The notes under the pieces are model-generated. The model worked only from the letters and a program-made list of their open reading frames with translations, was not told where the DNA came from and ran no database searches. A DNA stretch of 64,000 nucleotides from Radiobacillus kanasensis (lineage in GTDB: Bacteria; Bacillota; Bacilli; Bacillales; Amphibacillaceae): assembly GCF_021049245.1 (NCBI RefSeq), contig NZ_CP088020.1:2114001-2178000 (forward strand), in the 5' to 3' direction. Position 1 is the first letter of the stretch. Each line of letters opens with the position of its first letter. A program made the translations under genes and the position numbers. This document shows, piece by piece, positions 54,936 to 64,000 of this stretch.

Positions 54936-56750
54936 TCAACTTCGAATTTGCTTCTGAATTTCTAAGATTTTCATCGCGATTTCAGCTGCTTTTAAGGGGT
55001 CGCTTTGTTGTTCTGCTAACTTTTGTTCATCTCTTAACGACTTTATTAAAACATGATCGCTTTGCTCAGTTCGAATGATTTTTATATAATCACTGATTTC
55101 CCGATCACTAATATCTGGTCGAGTTGGCATCAGTGCTAGTTCAACTACATAACTTTGCAACTCTGCATCAGGTAGCTGCTCTACAAAGTGGCTTACATTA
55201 GGAGCGTTTCCTTCTTCATAAAAAGCATATAAGTAAGTTACAATGACTTTATGTTTTTCTACATTAAAATTGCCACCTAATTCTTCTAATACTTTCCTAG
55301 CGATGGATTCATCTGCCATCATATATGTGAGAAGCTGTTTCTCAGCATTATGATAAGCCGGTAATAATTTACCAGTAGCATCTCGCTTGCTTTTTATTGT
55401 ATTAGTATGGCGCTTTTGGTAGCCCTTATCCTGTTTGTTACCTAACTTTTGAAGTCTTGATTCTATTTCCAAGGAAAGAGTGTCCATGGACAAGGAAAAC
55501 TCATTTGCTAATTCCTTTAAATAATGCTCTCTCTCAATGGGCTTTTCAATTAAAGCAATTTCATCAAGTACCTTTTCAACATATTGTATGCGATCTCCTT
55601 CTAATTTTAGATTATAATCTTTTTTTATATACCTCATCATGAATGAAGGATACGTATCACTTGCTTTTATAATCTCATTTCGGAAGCGATCTGCTCCATA
55701 TGTCTGAATGAATTCATCCGGATCCAGGTCATTTGTTAGATGGGCAACTTTCACAACGCAACCTACTTGTTTTAGAAGCCTTGCTGCTTTATAGGAGGCG
55801 TGCAAACCAGCCTGGTCACCGTCGTAACAAATAATGATTTGATCCACATATCTTCGTAGTAACTTTGCTTGCGCTTCTGTAATGGAAGTTCCTAATGTCG
55901 CAACCCCATTTTGGATGCCAGCATTATAAGCAGAAATAACATCAACATAGCCTTCAAAGAGAATGACCTCTTGCTCTCTACGGATATGGGGTCTGGCTAA
56001 ATCAAAGTTATAAAGCATCGTCCCCTTCCGAAAAAGTTCAGATTCAGGACTGTTTAAATATTTGGGTTCTTGCCCATTTAAAGCACGCCCACCGAAGGCA
56101 ACTGTCTTTCCTAAATGACTTCGAATCGGGAACATGACTCTACCCCGAAAACGATCCGTTACCTGTTGATCTTCTTTTGCAGAAAGCAGACCTGCCTTCA
56201 CCATCTGTTGCGGATGAAATCCTTTCTTCTCTAAAAACTGAGCAGTAAAGTCCTTGGAATTCGGTGCAAACCCCAGTTGAAATGTATCGATACTTTCATC
56301 CGTGAAGCCACGGTCAACCAAGTACTGGTAGGCCTCTTTCCCATCCTTTGAATGTCGCAGTAAATGATGGTATAGCTTCGTAAGCCACTCATTTGCGCTT
56401 AAAACATCCTGACTCTCCTGGGTTTGCTCTTGTCGAGAAGAAGTTTGCATTTCTTTGGGCAAAACATGACCACTTTTATCCGCTAAAAAGTGGATAGCTT
56501 GTGTAAAGTTAAACCCTTCGATTTCCATTAAAAAAGTGACAACATTTCCACCTTTTCCACAACCAAAGCAATGAAAAATTTGCTTATCCTGGGTTACCGA
56601 AAAGGAAGGAGTTTTCTCACCATGAAACGGGCACAAACCAAAATAGTTTCTCCCTTGTTTCTTTAATTGCACGTACTCGCCAATCACATCTACGATATCA
56701 TTAGCTTTCCGAATTTCTTCCACTAATTCTTCTGGTATTTGACTAGCCAT
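54936..56750 (-). CDS. dnaG: DNA primase
   Basis: This 604-residue primase has the CHC2 zinc finger CPFHGEKTPSF..CFGCGKGG (about residues 40-65), the TOPRIM core with LFEGYVDVISAYNAG and CYDGDQAG, and a C-terminal helicase-binding domain. It makes RNA primers for replication. The ATG at 56750 follows GGTGATTAAA; the ORF upstream to 56873 lacks a binding site. In B. subtilis yqxD precedes it, but here there is a long gap. Confidence 0.97.
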   Translation of the reverse strand: MASQIPEELVEEIRKANDIVDVIGEYVQLKKQGRNYFGLCPFHGEKTPSFSVTQDKQIFHCFGCGKGGNVVTFLMEIEGFNFTQAIHFLADKSGHVLPKEMQTSSRQEQTQESQDVLSANEWLTKLYHHLLRHSKDGKEAYQYLVDRGFTDESIDTFQLGFAPNSKDFTAQFLEKKGFHPQQMVKAGLLSAKEDQQVTDRFRGRVMFPIRSHLGKTVAFGGRALNGQEPKYLNSPESELFRKGTMLYNFDLARPHIRREQEVILFEGYVDVISAYNAGIQNGVATLGTSITEAQAKLLRRYVDQIIICYDGDQAGLHASYKAARLLKQVGCVVKVAHLTNDLDPDEFIQTYGADRFRNEIIKASDTYPSFMMRYIKKDYNLKLEGDRIQYVEKVLDEIALIEKPIEREHYLKELANEFSLSMDTLSLEIESRLQKLGNKQDKGYQKRHTNTIKSKRDATGKLLPAYHNAEKQLLTYMMADESIARKVLEELGGNFNVEKHKVIVTYLYAFYEEGNAPNVSHFVEQLPDAELQSYVVELALMPTRPDISDREISDYIKIIRTEQSDHVLIKSLRDEQKLAEQQSDPLKAAEIAMKILEIQKQIRS

Positions 56751-57024
56751 TTTAATCACCGTTTTTACAATTATTCTATATTGCAAAAAGAAAACCCTGC
56801 ATATTACGACAATATTTTTTACAAAGTCGAAAAAAATGTGTTGGAAATCAAAGGATTGCTTTTTCCCAAACATTTGTCGATTTTTCTATGTCATAAAGAC
56901 GGAGGACATGCCTAGCCTTTATTCTAATAATTCCTCTTGATGTGGAAACATAAACTTCTTAAGAAGAAAAAGTGAAGTCCTTTACGGAACTAATGGAGAC
57001 TTGCTTACTATCGACATAAACCAT

Positions 57025-57180
57025 TTTCTATAGAAGCATACAAACCTAATATTCTACAACAAACGGAAAAATCCTTCTTTATCAAGAATGTTTTATTATT
57101 CTGAAAATCTGTTTGCACTTATGTATCGTGCTCCCTACCTCCTATGTAGGGTCCATCCGTCTATAAAGCTTCTATAGAAA
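57025..57180. repeat. 156-bp segment bounded by perfect 13-bp inverted repeats
   Basis: TTTCTATAGAAGC (57025-57037) and GCTTCTATAGAAA (57168-57180) are exact inverse copies. Each is itself nearly palindromic. Between them is an A/T-rich stretch with the small hairpin CCCTAC/GTAGGG (57134-57152) and no gene. It could be a tiny mobile element or paired protein-binding sites. It is part of the 866-bp gap between dnaG and yqfL. Confidence 0.5.
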
Positions 57181-57245
57181 CATTTTTTCACAAAAAATAA
57201 TTATAATACAAAAAAATCCAAATTGCTAGAAAAAAATTGCTATTT

Positions 57246-57312
57246 CACAATAAAATCCGAACTATGATTCGAAATTTTTTAATTGAAATCGAATCAGTTC
57301 GGATTTTTCTAG
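57246..57312. repeat. Long palindrome, copy 2 (possible terminator)
   Basis: AAAATCCGAACT and AGTTCGGATTTT with inner ATGATTCGAA and TCGAATC make a long stem. Its reverse complement closely matches the palindrome at 21478-21541. It lies about 27 bp from repeat copy C. Confidence 0.65.
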
Positions 57313-57338
57313 AGTGCTTTTGTAATTGTTGCTAGTAA

Positions 57339-57520
57339 TATATAAACTACGACGTAACGTTAATTAATAATTTATTGAAAAAGTAATGAAGTGAAGCTTG
57401 ATGCCGCGTTCCGGCAGAATACTCTGCTTTCCGCAACGGAGATCAACATCGTACCCAAATCGTGCAGTTATTCAAACCGATGGTTTTTTTTAAAACTTCT
57501 CTTGTGTCGCAATTTATATC
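57339..57520. repeat. Degenerate GC-rich element with terminal inverted repeats, copy C
   Basis: The ends TATATAAACTACGACG (57339-57354) and TGTCGCAATTTATATC (57505-57520) are inverted copies matching at 12 of 16 positions, and they resemble the ends of copy B. The inside has CTTTCCGCAACGGAGATCAACATCG followed by CAGTTATTCAAACCGATGG, which aligns in the same orientation with copy A near 21345-21395. No gene is seen here. Confidence 0.6.
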
Positions 57521-57616
57521 AAGTATGATTGAAGATCCGGATTGAAATTACCACTCTAAGCTTCTTATCCTTTGACCATTCGTTGGAAAGTTATTGTTTT
57601 GTCCCAGCCCCACTAT

Positions 57617-58429
57617 CTATCGGTACATCCTATTTCGAATGTTTAGAATGACATTAGCTGTCTCTTCTACTGCTTTATTGGATACATCAATGACTTGACA
57701 ACCAATTCTTCCTACTATTTGATCGAAATAGTCTAGTTCTTCATGGATTCGGTCCATATTGGCATAACTAGCCGCTTCCCCTAGTCCTAACGCTTTTAAT
57801 CTTTCTTTTCTTATATCATTTAATTTTTCTGGGCTTATTCTTAATCCTACACATTTGTTTGGATTTACTCGAAACAATTCGGCAGGTGGATCCACTTCAG
57901 GGACAATTGGGACATTCGCTACTTTTAATCTCTTATGAGCTAAATATTGAGATAAAGGAGTTTTGGATGTTCGGGATATCCCGATTAAAATGATATCCGC
58001 TTTGGAGATACCACGCGCATCTCGACCATCGTCATACCTCACCGCAAATTCTATAGCTTCTACTTTTTTAAAGTAATCTTCGTCAAGCTTATGAACAAGT
58101 CCAGCTTCTAACTTGGGCTTTTGCTTAAAGCTGCGCTCCATTGCATCAATCATTGGCCCCATTATATCAATACATTCTATTCGGCGTTTCTCCGCTTCTG
58201 TTAACAAATAATTGCGAATTGTTGGGTCGACGATTGTAAATCCGATGATTGCTTGGTTCTGCTTGGCGAGCTCTATCGTTTCTTTTACAATTCCAACGTC
58301 CTCTACATAAGGAACACGCCTAAGATCATATTCATCCTGATCGTTAAATTGACTAAGTGCTGCTTTCACTACCAACTCTGCCGTCTCCCCTACCGAGTCT
58401 GACACCACATATACGATTGGTTTGCTCAA
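57617..58429 (-). CDS. yqfL: Pyruvate, phosphate dikinase regulatory protein-like kinase/phosphorylase YqfL
   Basis: This protein of 270 residues, the B. subtilis length, starts from TTG at 58429, with GGGAGGGTACAAC before it. It begins [18 protein letters not shown] and has the P-loop [15 protein letters not shown] (DUF299 family). Homologues regulate PPDK or PEP synthase by ADP-dependent phosphorylation and phosphate-dependent dephosphorylation. In B. subtilis YqfL works with CcpN on gluconeogenic genes, and ccpN is the adjacent upstream gene here. Confidence 0.92.
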   Translation of the reverse strand: MSKPIVYVVSDSVGETAELVVKAALSQFNDQDEYDLRRVPYVEDVGIVKETIELAKQNQAIIGFTIVDPTIRNYLLTEAEKRRIECIDIMGPMIDAMERSFKQKPKLEAGLVHKLDEDYFKKVEAIEFAVRYDDGRDARGISKADIILIGISRTSKTPLSQYLAHKRLKVANVPIVPEVDPPAELFRVNPNKCVGLRISPEKLNDIRKERLKALGLGEAASYANMDRIHEELDYFDQIVGRIGCQVIDVSNKAVEETANVILNIRNRMYR

Positions 58430-58446
58430 GTTGTACCCTCCCCAGG

Positions 58447-59070
58447 TCATTCTTCCTTTACAATCCCGACAAAAGCTTTAATAACATTTGTTTTCGTAAT
58501 TCTGCCAATTACCTTTAGTCCATTCTCTCTTTTCTCGACTACTGCTAATCCATCTACTTGTTTTTCCATCATCATTTGAGCAGCCGACAAAATAGAACTT
58601 TCAGGTGTACAAACCGTTAAGTTTGGCATTCTAGTCATAATAATATGCACAGGAATTGTGTTTAAATCCTGACTTCCAATGCTCGCACGTAGTAAATCCT
58701 TTCGAGAAAGAACACCTGCTAGATGCCCTTTCTCATCTTCTACAAATAAGGTACCGATGTCTTCCAAGAACATTTTCCCGATTGCATCATAAACAGATTC
58801 ATTTTCTCTGACCACTATTGGTTGAGACTGATAATCTCGTACTAAAAACCTGTTTAAGCTCTCTTCTAGTAAATCAGATTGTTTTTTTCTCGTATAAAAA
58901 TAGCCAACCTTCGGCTTTGCTTCCAAAAAACCAGCCATCGTTAATATTGATAAATCTGGTCGCAAAGTAGCTCTCGATAAGTTCAAAGATGTAGCAATTT
59001 GTTCTCCAGAGATAGGTCCTTTTTCTTTAACGATGTTTAATATGTGTTCTTGTCTATTTGAAAGTTCCAT
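58447..59070 (-). CDS. ccpN: Transcriptional repressor CcpN (HTH and CBS pair)
   Basis: This 207-residue regulator has an N-terminal winged helix ([24 protein letters not shown]) and two CBS domains (about 75-200). CcpN represses gapB and pckA during growth on sugars and so keeps gluconeogenesis off. It forms a transcription unit with yqfL and follows glyS, as in B. subtilis. Confidence 0.93.
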   Translation of the reverse strand: MELSNRQEHILNIVKEKGPISGEQIATSLNLSRATLRPDLSILTMAGFLEAKPKVGYFYTRKKQSDLLEESLNRFLVRDYQSQPIVVRENESVYDAIGKMFLEDIGTLFVEDEKGHLAGVLSRKDLLRASIGSQDLNTIPVHIIMTRMPNLTVCTPESSILSAAQMMMEKQVDGLAVVEKRENGLKVIGRITKTNVIKAFVGIVKEE

Positions 59071-59105
59071 CTCACTTCACCATCAATTCTTCCCGATTCG
59101 TTCGT

Positions 59106-61196
59106 TTACCCATGTTGTTTCCATTGAATAAGAGTTAAATCCGCATACTTTTTAATCTTAAAAGATATTTGAAGCATCAACGAAAGTCTATTACGTCTCA
59201 AAGCTTCATCCTCCGTCATAACCATCGTTCCATCAAAGAAATTATGAATCGGATTTGTTAGTTCTCCAAGAATTGTAAGAGCTTCTTCTGCCTGATGTTG
59301 ATCAAGCGAACTCTCATAACGATCTACGATATTTTGATAGCAGATATACAGCTCTTTCTCGACATCATTTTCCAAAAGGGCTTCATCTATTCGATCATCA
59401 GACCCTTTTGCCGCGATATTCAATACTCGAACCAATGCCTCTTGCGTAGATTTAAAGGCATCATCTTGTCGCTTCTCAGCAAGTGACTTCGCTTTTTGAA
59501 TAGTAAAGTCGACATTTCCAATTCCACTCGTTAAAACGGCATCCATGATGTCTTGTTCCACCCCTTCTTCTTTAAGTAAGTAAGAGGCTCGTAAAGTGAA
59601 AAATTCGTTGATATTTTGTTGCAGCTCTTCCGGTGTGGATGTTGGAATCTTCCATTCTTCGTAAAGGGAAACAACTTTATTTAACAAATCCTCTACAGAA
59701 ATAGACCATTGATACTTACGCATCATCTGTAATATTCCGATTGCTTGCCTTCTTAACGCATAGGGATCTTGAGAGCCTGTCGGAATGATCCCCACAGATA
59801 TACAGCCGATGATCGTATCTAACTTATCTGCTACACTTAATATTGCTCCTACCGTTGTTTTCGGAAGCTCCCCATTTGCACTTCTTGGCATGTAGTGTTC
59901 ATTGATAGCAACTGCAACCGCTTCTTCTTCTCCAAACAGTCTAGCGTACTTTTCTCCCATAATTCCTTGTAACTCGGTAAACTCATTCACCATGTTTGTA
60001 ACCAGATCAAACTTACTAATTTTTGCCGCCCGTAAAGCGTGCTTTCTTACCTCATCTCCAACTTTTAATGCCTGACAGATTTCGTCTGTTATGCGTTCAA
60101 CGCGAGTAACCTTTTCGGAAATCGTCCCTAATTTTTCTTGGAAAACAATCTTTGTAAGTTTTTCTAAGCAAGCATCGATGGATAATTTTTTATCCTCCTC
60201 GTAGAAAAACTCTGCATCAGACAAACGGGCACGTAACACCTTTTCATTCCCTCTAGCAACCGTATCGAGGTGCTGGTCGTCCCCATTTCTGACCGCTACA
60301 AACACAGGTTTTAAAGTCCCATCTGCTTGAGAACGAACTGGGAAATAACGTTGGTGCTCCTTCATAGATGTAATCAGGACTTCCTCTGGCACATGTAAGA
60401 ATCGTTCATTATATTGGCCAGAAAAAACGGTTGGATATTCCACAAGGTGGGTTACTTCTTCCAATAGATCCTCATCGATTGGAACCGTCCAATTATTTTC
60501 TGCTTCTAATTGGTTAATTCCTTTACGAATGAGAGCTTCTCTTTCGTTAGGGTTCGCGATCACATATTGTCCTTTTAATAAAGATTGATAATCCGTAGGG
60601 TTGGTAATGTTAAATTTTCCGCCCAAGAAACGATGACCGTAGCTAATGTTTGACGTAGATACTCCTTCAATTTCAAACGGTACAACTCGTTCGTCCTGAA
60701 GAGCTACGATCCAGCGAATCGGTCTTGCAAATCGAATAGTAGAATCCGCCCATCTCATATTTTTAGGGAAGTTAATACTTAGAATAACTTCTTTAAATGT
60801 TGGCAAAAGCTCCCCTGATTTCTTTCCTTCGATATATTTGTTTATGAATATATATTCCGTTCCGTTTACATCTTTGATATAGATATCATCCACTGTTTTG
60901 CCTTGACCACGAGTAAATCCTTGTGCAGCCTTAGACCAGTTTCCATCTTTATCGAGAGCAATGTGCTTGGCTGGTCCCTTCGCTTCTTCTTCTAGATCCG
61001 CTTGTTTATCTTCAAGTCCACGAATAAGCACAGCTAGACGTCGAGGTGTGGAGTAAGACTCAACTGTTTCGTAGGCGAGTCGTAAATCTTTTAGCCAACT
61101 CTCTGTCTTTTCTTTTAATTGTTGTTGGGCATCCGGGATAAATCTGGATGGTAATTCCTCTAATCCTATTTCAAATAAAACGTTATTGGTTGTCAT
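59106..61196 (-). CDS. glyS: Glycine-tRNA ligase beta subunit
   Basis: This 696-residue beta subunit of the bacterial-type heterotetrameric glycyl-tRNA synthetase has the family start [14 protein letters not shown], the HD-like region with [18 protein letters not shown], and a C-terminal anticodon-binding part. The ATG at 61196 follows AAGGAGG at 9 bp. An ATG at 61205 would have no spacing. It overlaps glyQ by 14 bp. Confidence 0.97.
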   Translation of the reverse strand: MTTNNVLFEIGLEELPSRFIPDAQQQLKEKTESWLKDLRLAYETVESYSTPRRLAVLIRGLEDKQADLEEEAKGPAKHIALDKDGNWSKAAQGFTRGQGKTVDDIYIKDVNGTEYIFINKYIEGKKSGELLPTFKEVILSINFPKNMRWADSTIRFARPIRWIVALQDERVVPFEIEGVSTSNISYGHRFLGGKFNITNPTDYQSLLKGQYVIANPNEREALIRKGINQLEAENNWTVPIDEDLLEEVTHLVEYPTVFSGQYNERFLHVPEEVLITSMKEHQRYFPVRSQADGTLKPVFVAVRNGDDQHLDTVARGNEKVLRARLSDAEFFYEEDKKLSIDACLEKLTKIVFQEKLGTISEKVTRVERITDEICQALKVGDEVRKHALRAAKISKFDLVTNMVNEFTELQGIMGEKYARLFGEEEAVAVAINEHYMPRSANGELPKTTVGAILSVADKLDTIIGCISVGIIPTGSQDPYALRRQAIGILQMMRKYQWSISVEDLLNKVVSLYEEWKIPTSTPEELQQNINEFFTLRASYLLKEEGVEQDIMDAVLTSGIGNVDFTIQKAKSLAEKRQDDAFKSTQEALVRVLNIAAKGSDDRIDEALLENDVEKELYICYQNIVDRYESSLDQHQAEEALTILGELTNPIHNFFDGTMVMTEDEALRRNRLSLMLQISFKIKKYADLTLIQWKQHG

Positions 61197-62076
61197 GTTT
61201 TGCATCCTCCTTCTTCAACATCGGAAACCCTAGTCTTTCTCGCTCTTCGACATAAAGCTTCGCAATCGCTCTTGCAAGGTTCCGTACCCTACTTATATAG
61301 CCAGTACGTTCTGTAACAGAAATAACACCCTTTGCATCTAGAAGGTTAAAGGTATGCGAGCACTTCAATACGTAGTCATAAGCAGGAAATACAAGCCCTT
61401 TTTCCATTGTCTGTTTCGCTTCTTTTTCATACGTGGAAAATAACTCAAATAACATATCCGTGTCGGATTCCTCAAACGTATATTTAGAGTGTTCATACTC
61501 TGGTTGATAAAAAATGTCTCCAACTGTGACTCCATCTGTCCAATCGAGTTCAAATACATTTTCTTTATCCTGAATGTAGGAAGCGAGTCTCTCAATACCG
61601 TACGTAATTTCCACAGCTACCGGCTTAGCTTCTAATCCACCGATTTGTTGAAAATAAGTGAATTGCGTAATTTCCATCCCATCTAGCCAGACTTCCCAGC
61701 CTAAACCTGCCGCGCCAAGCGTCGGATTTTCCCAGTTATCCTCTACAAAACGTATATCATGCTGCTTTGGATCAATTCCAAGCTTTTCAAGGGATTCCAA
61801 ATATAAATCTTGAATATTTGCTGGAGATGGCTTCATAATGACTTGAAACTGATGGTGCTGGTATAAACGGTTCGGATTTTGTCCATAACGACCATCTGCG
61901 GGCCTTCTAGATGGTTCCACATATGCGACGTTCCATGGTTCAGGTCCTAAACTACGAAGCAGTGTCATAGGAGACATCGTCCCTGCTCCCTTTTCGACAT
62001 CATAAGCCTGCATAAGGATGCAATTTTGCTCAGACCAATGCGTTTGTAATGTTAAAATCATTTTTTGAATGTTCAT
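61183..62076 (-). CDS. glyQ: Glycine-tRNA ligase alpha subunit
   Basis: This 297-residue catalytic subunit starts [14 protein letters not shown] and has the class II motifs [22 protein letters not shown] and [25 protein letters not shown]. It aminoacylates tRNA-Gly together with GlyS. The ATG at 62076 follows GGAGGTTGAAT. The frame upstream overlaps the T-box leader and is not coding. Expression depends on the T-box at 62118-62335. Confidence 0.97.
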   Translation of the reverse strand: MNIQKMILTLQTHWSEQNCILMQAYDVEKGAGTMSPMTLLRSLGPEPWNVAYVEPSRRPADGRYGQNPNRLYQHHQFQVIMKPSPANIQDLYLESLEKLGIDPKQHDIRFVEDNWENPTLGAAGLGWEVWLDGMEITQFTYFQQIGGLEAKPVAVEITYGIERLASYIQDKENVFELDWTDGVTVGDIFYQPEYEHSKYTFEESDTDMLFELFSTYEKEAKQTMEKGLVFPAYDYVLKCSHTFNLLDAKGVISVTERTGYISRVRNLARAIAKLYVEERERLGFPMLKKEDAKHDNQ

Positions 62077-62117
62077 ATTCAACCTCCATTTTTGATGTTG
62101 GATTGGATAAAGAAAAT

Positions 62118-62335
62118 AAAAAACCGTCCCTATGTCTGAGTCAGACATAGGGACGGTTTCACCGCGGTTCCACCCTATTTGCATTTATTCTTACGGAATA
62201 GAATGCCACTTTCCTTATATGCTCCAGAGCGCCTTCCTTACCTTGAATTTACCCAGCTCTCACCAAAACCCGGGCTCTCTTTGAAATTCTACGTATAAGT
62301 ACTACTCTCTATCTTCACATCACTATCAAATTTGT
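62118..62335 (-). ncRNA. Glycyl T-box riboswitch of glyQS
   Basis: The T-box sequence AGGGTGGAACCGCGG (complement of about 62162-62176) is followed by a terminator with an 18-bp stem (AACCGTCCC.../...GGGACGGTT, 62122-62158) and a T-run. Upstream, GAGAGTAGTAC, an AG-bulge-like GAGAGCCCGGG..GGTGAGAGCTGGG hairpin and AAATTCAAGG form stem I. Uncharged tRNA-Gly would pair with a glycine specifier and stabilise the antiterminator. GGT and GGC triplets are both near the expected place; I cannot say which is the specifier. Confidence 0.92.
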
Positions 62336-62379
62336 TTTTACGATACTCCAAAAAGAAGGTAATTGTCAACCTTCAACCA

Positions 62380-63123
62380 TTATTGTAACAGATCAAGTTG
62401 TTTGAGAAATTTTCTAGACTTTAAGTAATAGCCGCCGTGTTGATCATAATATGCTTCCATAATCCGCTGAAGCAGCCGTTTATTTTCTTCTTTAATCGAA
62501 ATGTTCCCTATTCTTGTTACATCTACTCTTGAAAGAAGTTGAATAATTTTCACCAACTTCGGCGGGATACCAATTGCATGTTCATCAAGGTGGGCGCATC
62601 TTGAATCAAGAAAGCCCCCTTCTGAGACAGAAAACACATACGCATCACTCGTTTGACCACAATTCACACACTGATGAACAGTAGGGGCAAAGCCTGCTTT
62701 TTGAAACATTTTAAACTCATAAATAATCGTTAATATTACGGGATCTTTACCTTCTCCAATTGCTAAGAGAATTTCCATCAGTTGTTGATATAAATATGTA
62801 TCAGGTTGTTTTTGGTCTACCATTTTATCCGTTAGTTCAGCTAGATAAGAAGCGTATGCTGTTTTGATTATGTCCTCTCGAATTGGACGGAGAGAATGAA
62901 TGACTTCTCCTTGTTGCATAGTCCCTAATCCAGAGCCAACTTGTATCAAAAATTCTCCATGAATAAAAGGCTGCGTAATAGCAGCCATTCTACTTTTGGG
63001 TTTCTTTGCTCCCCGAGCAATGACCCCAACTTTTCCTATATCCTTCGTAAATAAAGTCACAATTTTGTGTGTTTCCCCATAGTCTTGTGTTCGCAATATG
63101 AGCGCTTCACATTTATTAAACAC
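62380..63123 (-). CDS. recO: DNA repair protein RecO
   Basis: This 247-residue recombination mediator has an N-terminal OB-fold (FNKCEALILRTQDYGETHKIVTLFT) and a C-terminal zinc-binding region with CVNCGQ and a later RCAH. It loads RecA on gaps with RecR. The start is GTG at 63123, after GGTGAAACTGC. It follows yqzL, as in Bacillus. Confidence 0.95.
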   Translation of the reverse strand: MFNKCEALILRTQDYGETHKIVTLFTKDIGKVGVIARGAKKPKSRMAAITQPFIHGEFLIQVGSGLGTMQQGEVIHSLRPIREDIIKTAYASYLAELTDKMVDQKQPDTYLYQQLMEILLAIGEGKDPVILTIIYEFKMFQKAGFAPTVHQCVNCGQTSDAYVFSVSEGGFLDSRCAHLDEHAIGIPPKLVKIIQLLSRVDVTRIGNISIKEENKRLLQRIMEAYYDQHGGYYLKSRKFLKQLDLLQ

Positions 63124-63146
63124 GCAGTTTCACCGTTCCCCTACCC

Positions 63147-63290
63147 TCATATATTTGGATCTAATTCAGCAATCTTTTCGGAAGCTTCGAAAAATGCATC
63201 TTCGTCATAGACAGTTTCTAATTCTTTCATAAGTAAATAGGTTTCAATGTTTCCTGTCTGACTAAAGACTTTCCATGAAAAGTCGATCAC
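63147..63290 (-). CDS. yqzL: YqzL family small protein
   Basis: This 47-residue protein reads MIDFSWKVFSQTGNIETYLL, then MKELETVYDEDAFFEASE, and ends ELDPNI. The length, sequence and place between era and recO are those of YqzL in Bacillus. A GTG start at 63290 follows AAAGGTGGGG. Its function is unknown. Confidence 0.88.
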   Translation of the reverse strand: MIDFSWKVFSQTGNIETYLLMKELETVYDEDAFFEASEKIAELDPNI

Positions 63291-63388
63291 AAGAAACCCC
63301 ACCTTTCTTTAAATTATGATGATCTGTCACTACTTATAGATTAACCTCTTCGATCAGGAACATGAGTTAAAATATTTACCATGTATGC

Positions 63389-64000
63389 TTAGTACTCATC
63401 TTTTCGGAAGCCATATTCATGTAAATGGGATGGCCTATTTCTCCAATCTTTTTCTACCTTAACCCAAAGCTCTAAAAAGATCTTTGTACCAAGTAATGCT
63501 TCAATATCTTTTCTAGCCATTTTCCCAATATCTTTTAACATGGATCCTTGTTTTCCTATTAAAATCCCTTTTTGTGACTTTCTTTCTGTTACAATCGTAG
63601 CTTGAATAAAGACACTACCAGAATTCGCTCGTTCTTCTATATTTTCGATGACAACTGCAACAGAATGTGGAATTTCTTCACGTGTTAATTGTAGCGCTTT
63701 CTCTCGAATGAGTTCACTAATGATAAATCTCTCCGGGTGATCGGTTACTTGGTCATCTGGATAGTATTTTGGACCTTCGGGCAAGTAGCTTTTTACGACC
63801 TGAAGAAGATGATCGACATTGTTGCCATCTAAAGCAGATATCGGAATAATTTCTTTAAAGCTATACTTGTCCTTATACTCATCGATGAGTGGAAGGAGCT
63901 GGTCAGGATGGACCTTATCAATCTTATTAATAATTAGAAAGACTGGATTATTTACTCGTTGGAGCAAGTCTAAGATGTATTGATCTCCTTTTCCATAGCC
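63389..64000 (-). CDS. era: GTPase Era, C-terminal part (partial)
   Basis: The gene runs off the right edge. The visible 203 codons continue in frame without a start from [20 protein letters not shown], reach the G4 motif NKIDK, then SALDGNN as G5, and end in a KH domain with [15 protein letters not shown]. Era binds 16S rRNA and assists 30S maturation. It is the neighbour of recO and yqzL, as expected. Confidence 0.95.
   Translation of the reverse strand, partial: GYGKGDQYILDLLQRVNNPVFLIINKIDKVHPDQLLPLIDEYKDKYSFKEIIPISALDGNNVDHLLQVVKSYLPEGPKYYPDDQVTDHPERFIISELIREKALQLTREEIPHSVAVVIENIEERANSGSVFIQATIVTERKSQKGILIGKQGSMLKDIGKMARKDIEALLGTKIFLELWVKVEKDWRNRPSHLHEYGFRKDEY

Overview
The window is a stretch of low-GC Firmicutes chromosome from an endospore-forming, competence-type member of the Bacillaceae. 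The gene content and order follow the yqh/comG/yqg/pst/yqf/sigA region of Bacillus subtilis almost gene for gene: gcv operon, yqhGH, comG, yqgXYW, glcK, gluP, rpmG, pst, pbpA, sodA, yqfZ-ispG, nfo-cshB, ispH, yqfO-trmK, cccA, sigA-dnaG, ccpN, glyQS, recO, yqzL, era. Acidic, Glu-rich exported proteins would fit a moderately halophilic genus, but the species is not determined.

Layout. 1-1046: the first exon of a B12-dependent ribonucleotide reductase gene, split by what looks like a group I intron running off the left edge, with two NrdR-type boxes upstream. 1.3-8.8 kb: rhodanese yqhL, glycine cleavage genes gcvT-gcvPA-gcvPB behind a tandem glycine riboswitch, and the SNF2 helicase pair yqhH-yqhG. 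8.8-15.6 kb: yqzE, aroK, and two ABC-transporter loci that share a nearly identical 25-bp operator, one of which encodes a YtrA-type GntR repressor. 15.8-19.7 kb: the complete seven-gene comG pseudopilus operon, followed by tRNA-Gln. 19.9-31.5 kb: small conserved proteins (yqgY, yqgW, yqgQ, yqgO), an MBL hydrolase, lipoteichoic acid synthase, glucokinase, a SpoVAF/GerA-family germination protein, rhomboid protease gluP, 5-formyl-THF cyclo-ligase and L33. 31.5-36.1 kb: the phosphate operon pstSCAB-phoU with a textbook Pho box. 36.2-40.5 kb: pbpA, an MFS transporter and sodA. 40.6-41.4 kb: a six-tRNA cluster (Asn, Met, His, Ile-CAU, Ser, Phe). 41.5-52.2 kb: a Na/Pi-type transporter, an NfeD protein, yqfZ, ispG, yqfX, yqfT, nfo, cshB, ispH, yqfO and trmK. 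52.7-64 kb: cccA, sigA, dnaG, the yqfL-ccpN regulator pair, glyQ-glyS behind a T-box, recO, yqzL and the 3' part of era.

Non-coding structure stands out at three points. First, the nrdJ intron. Second, a family of degenerate GC-rich repeats with terminal inverted repeats (21.2, 52.3 and 57.4 kb), two of which lie beside a roughly 60-nt palindrome that is itself repeated. Third, an 866-bp gap between dnaG and yqfL, where B. subtilis has yqxD and this genome has only repeats. I saw no CRISPR array, prophage or complete insertion sequence. No clearly new multi-gene system was found. The best candidates for follow-up are the intron, the two-locus YtrA operator and the repeat family.
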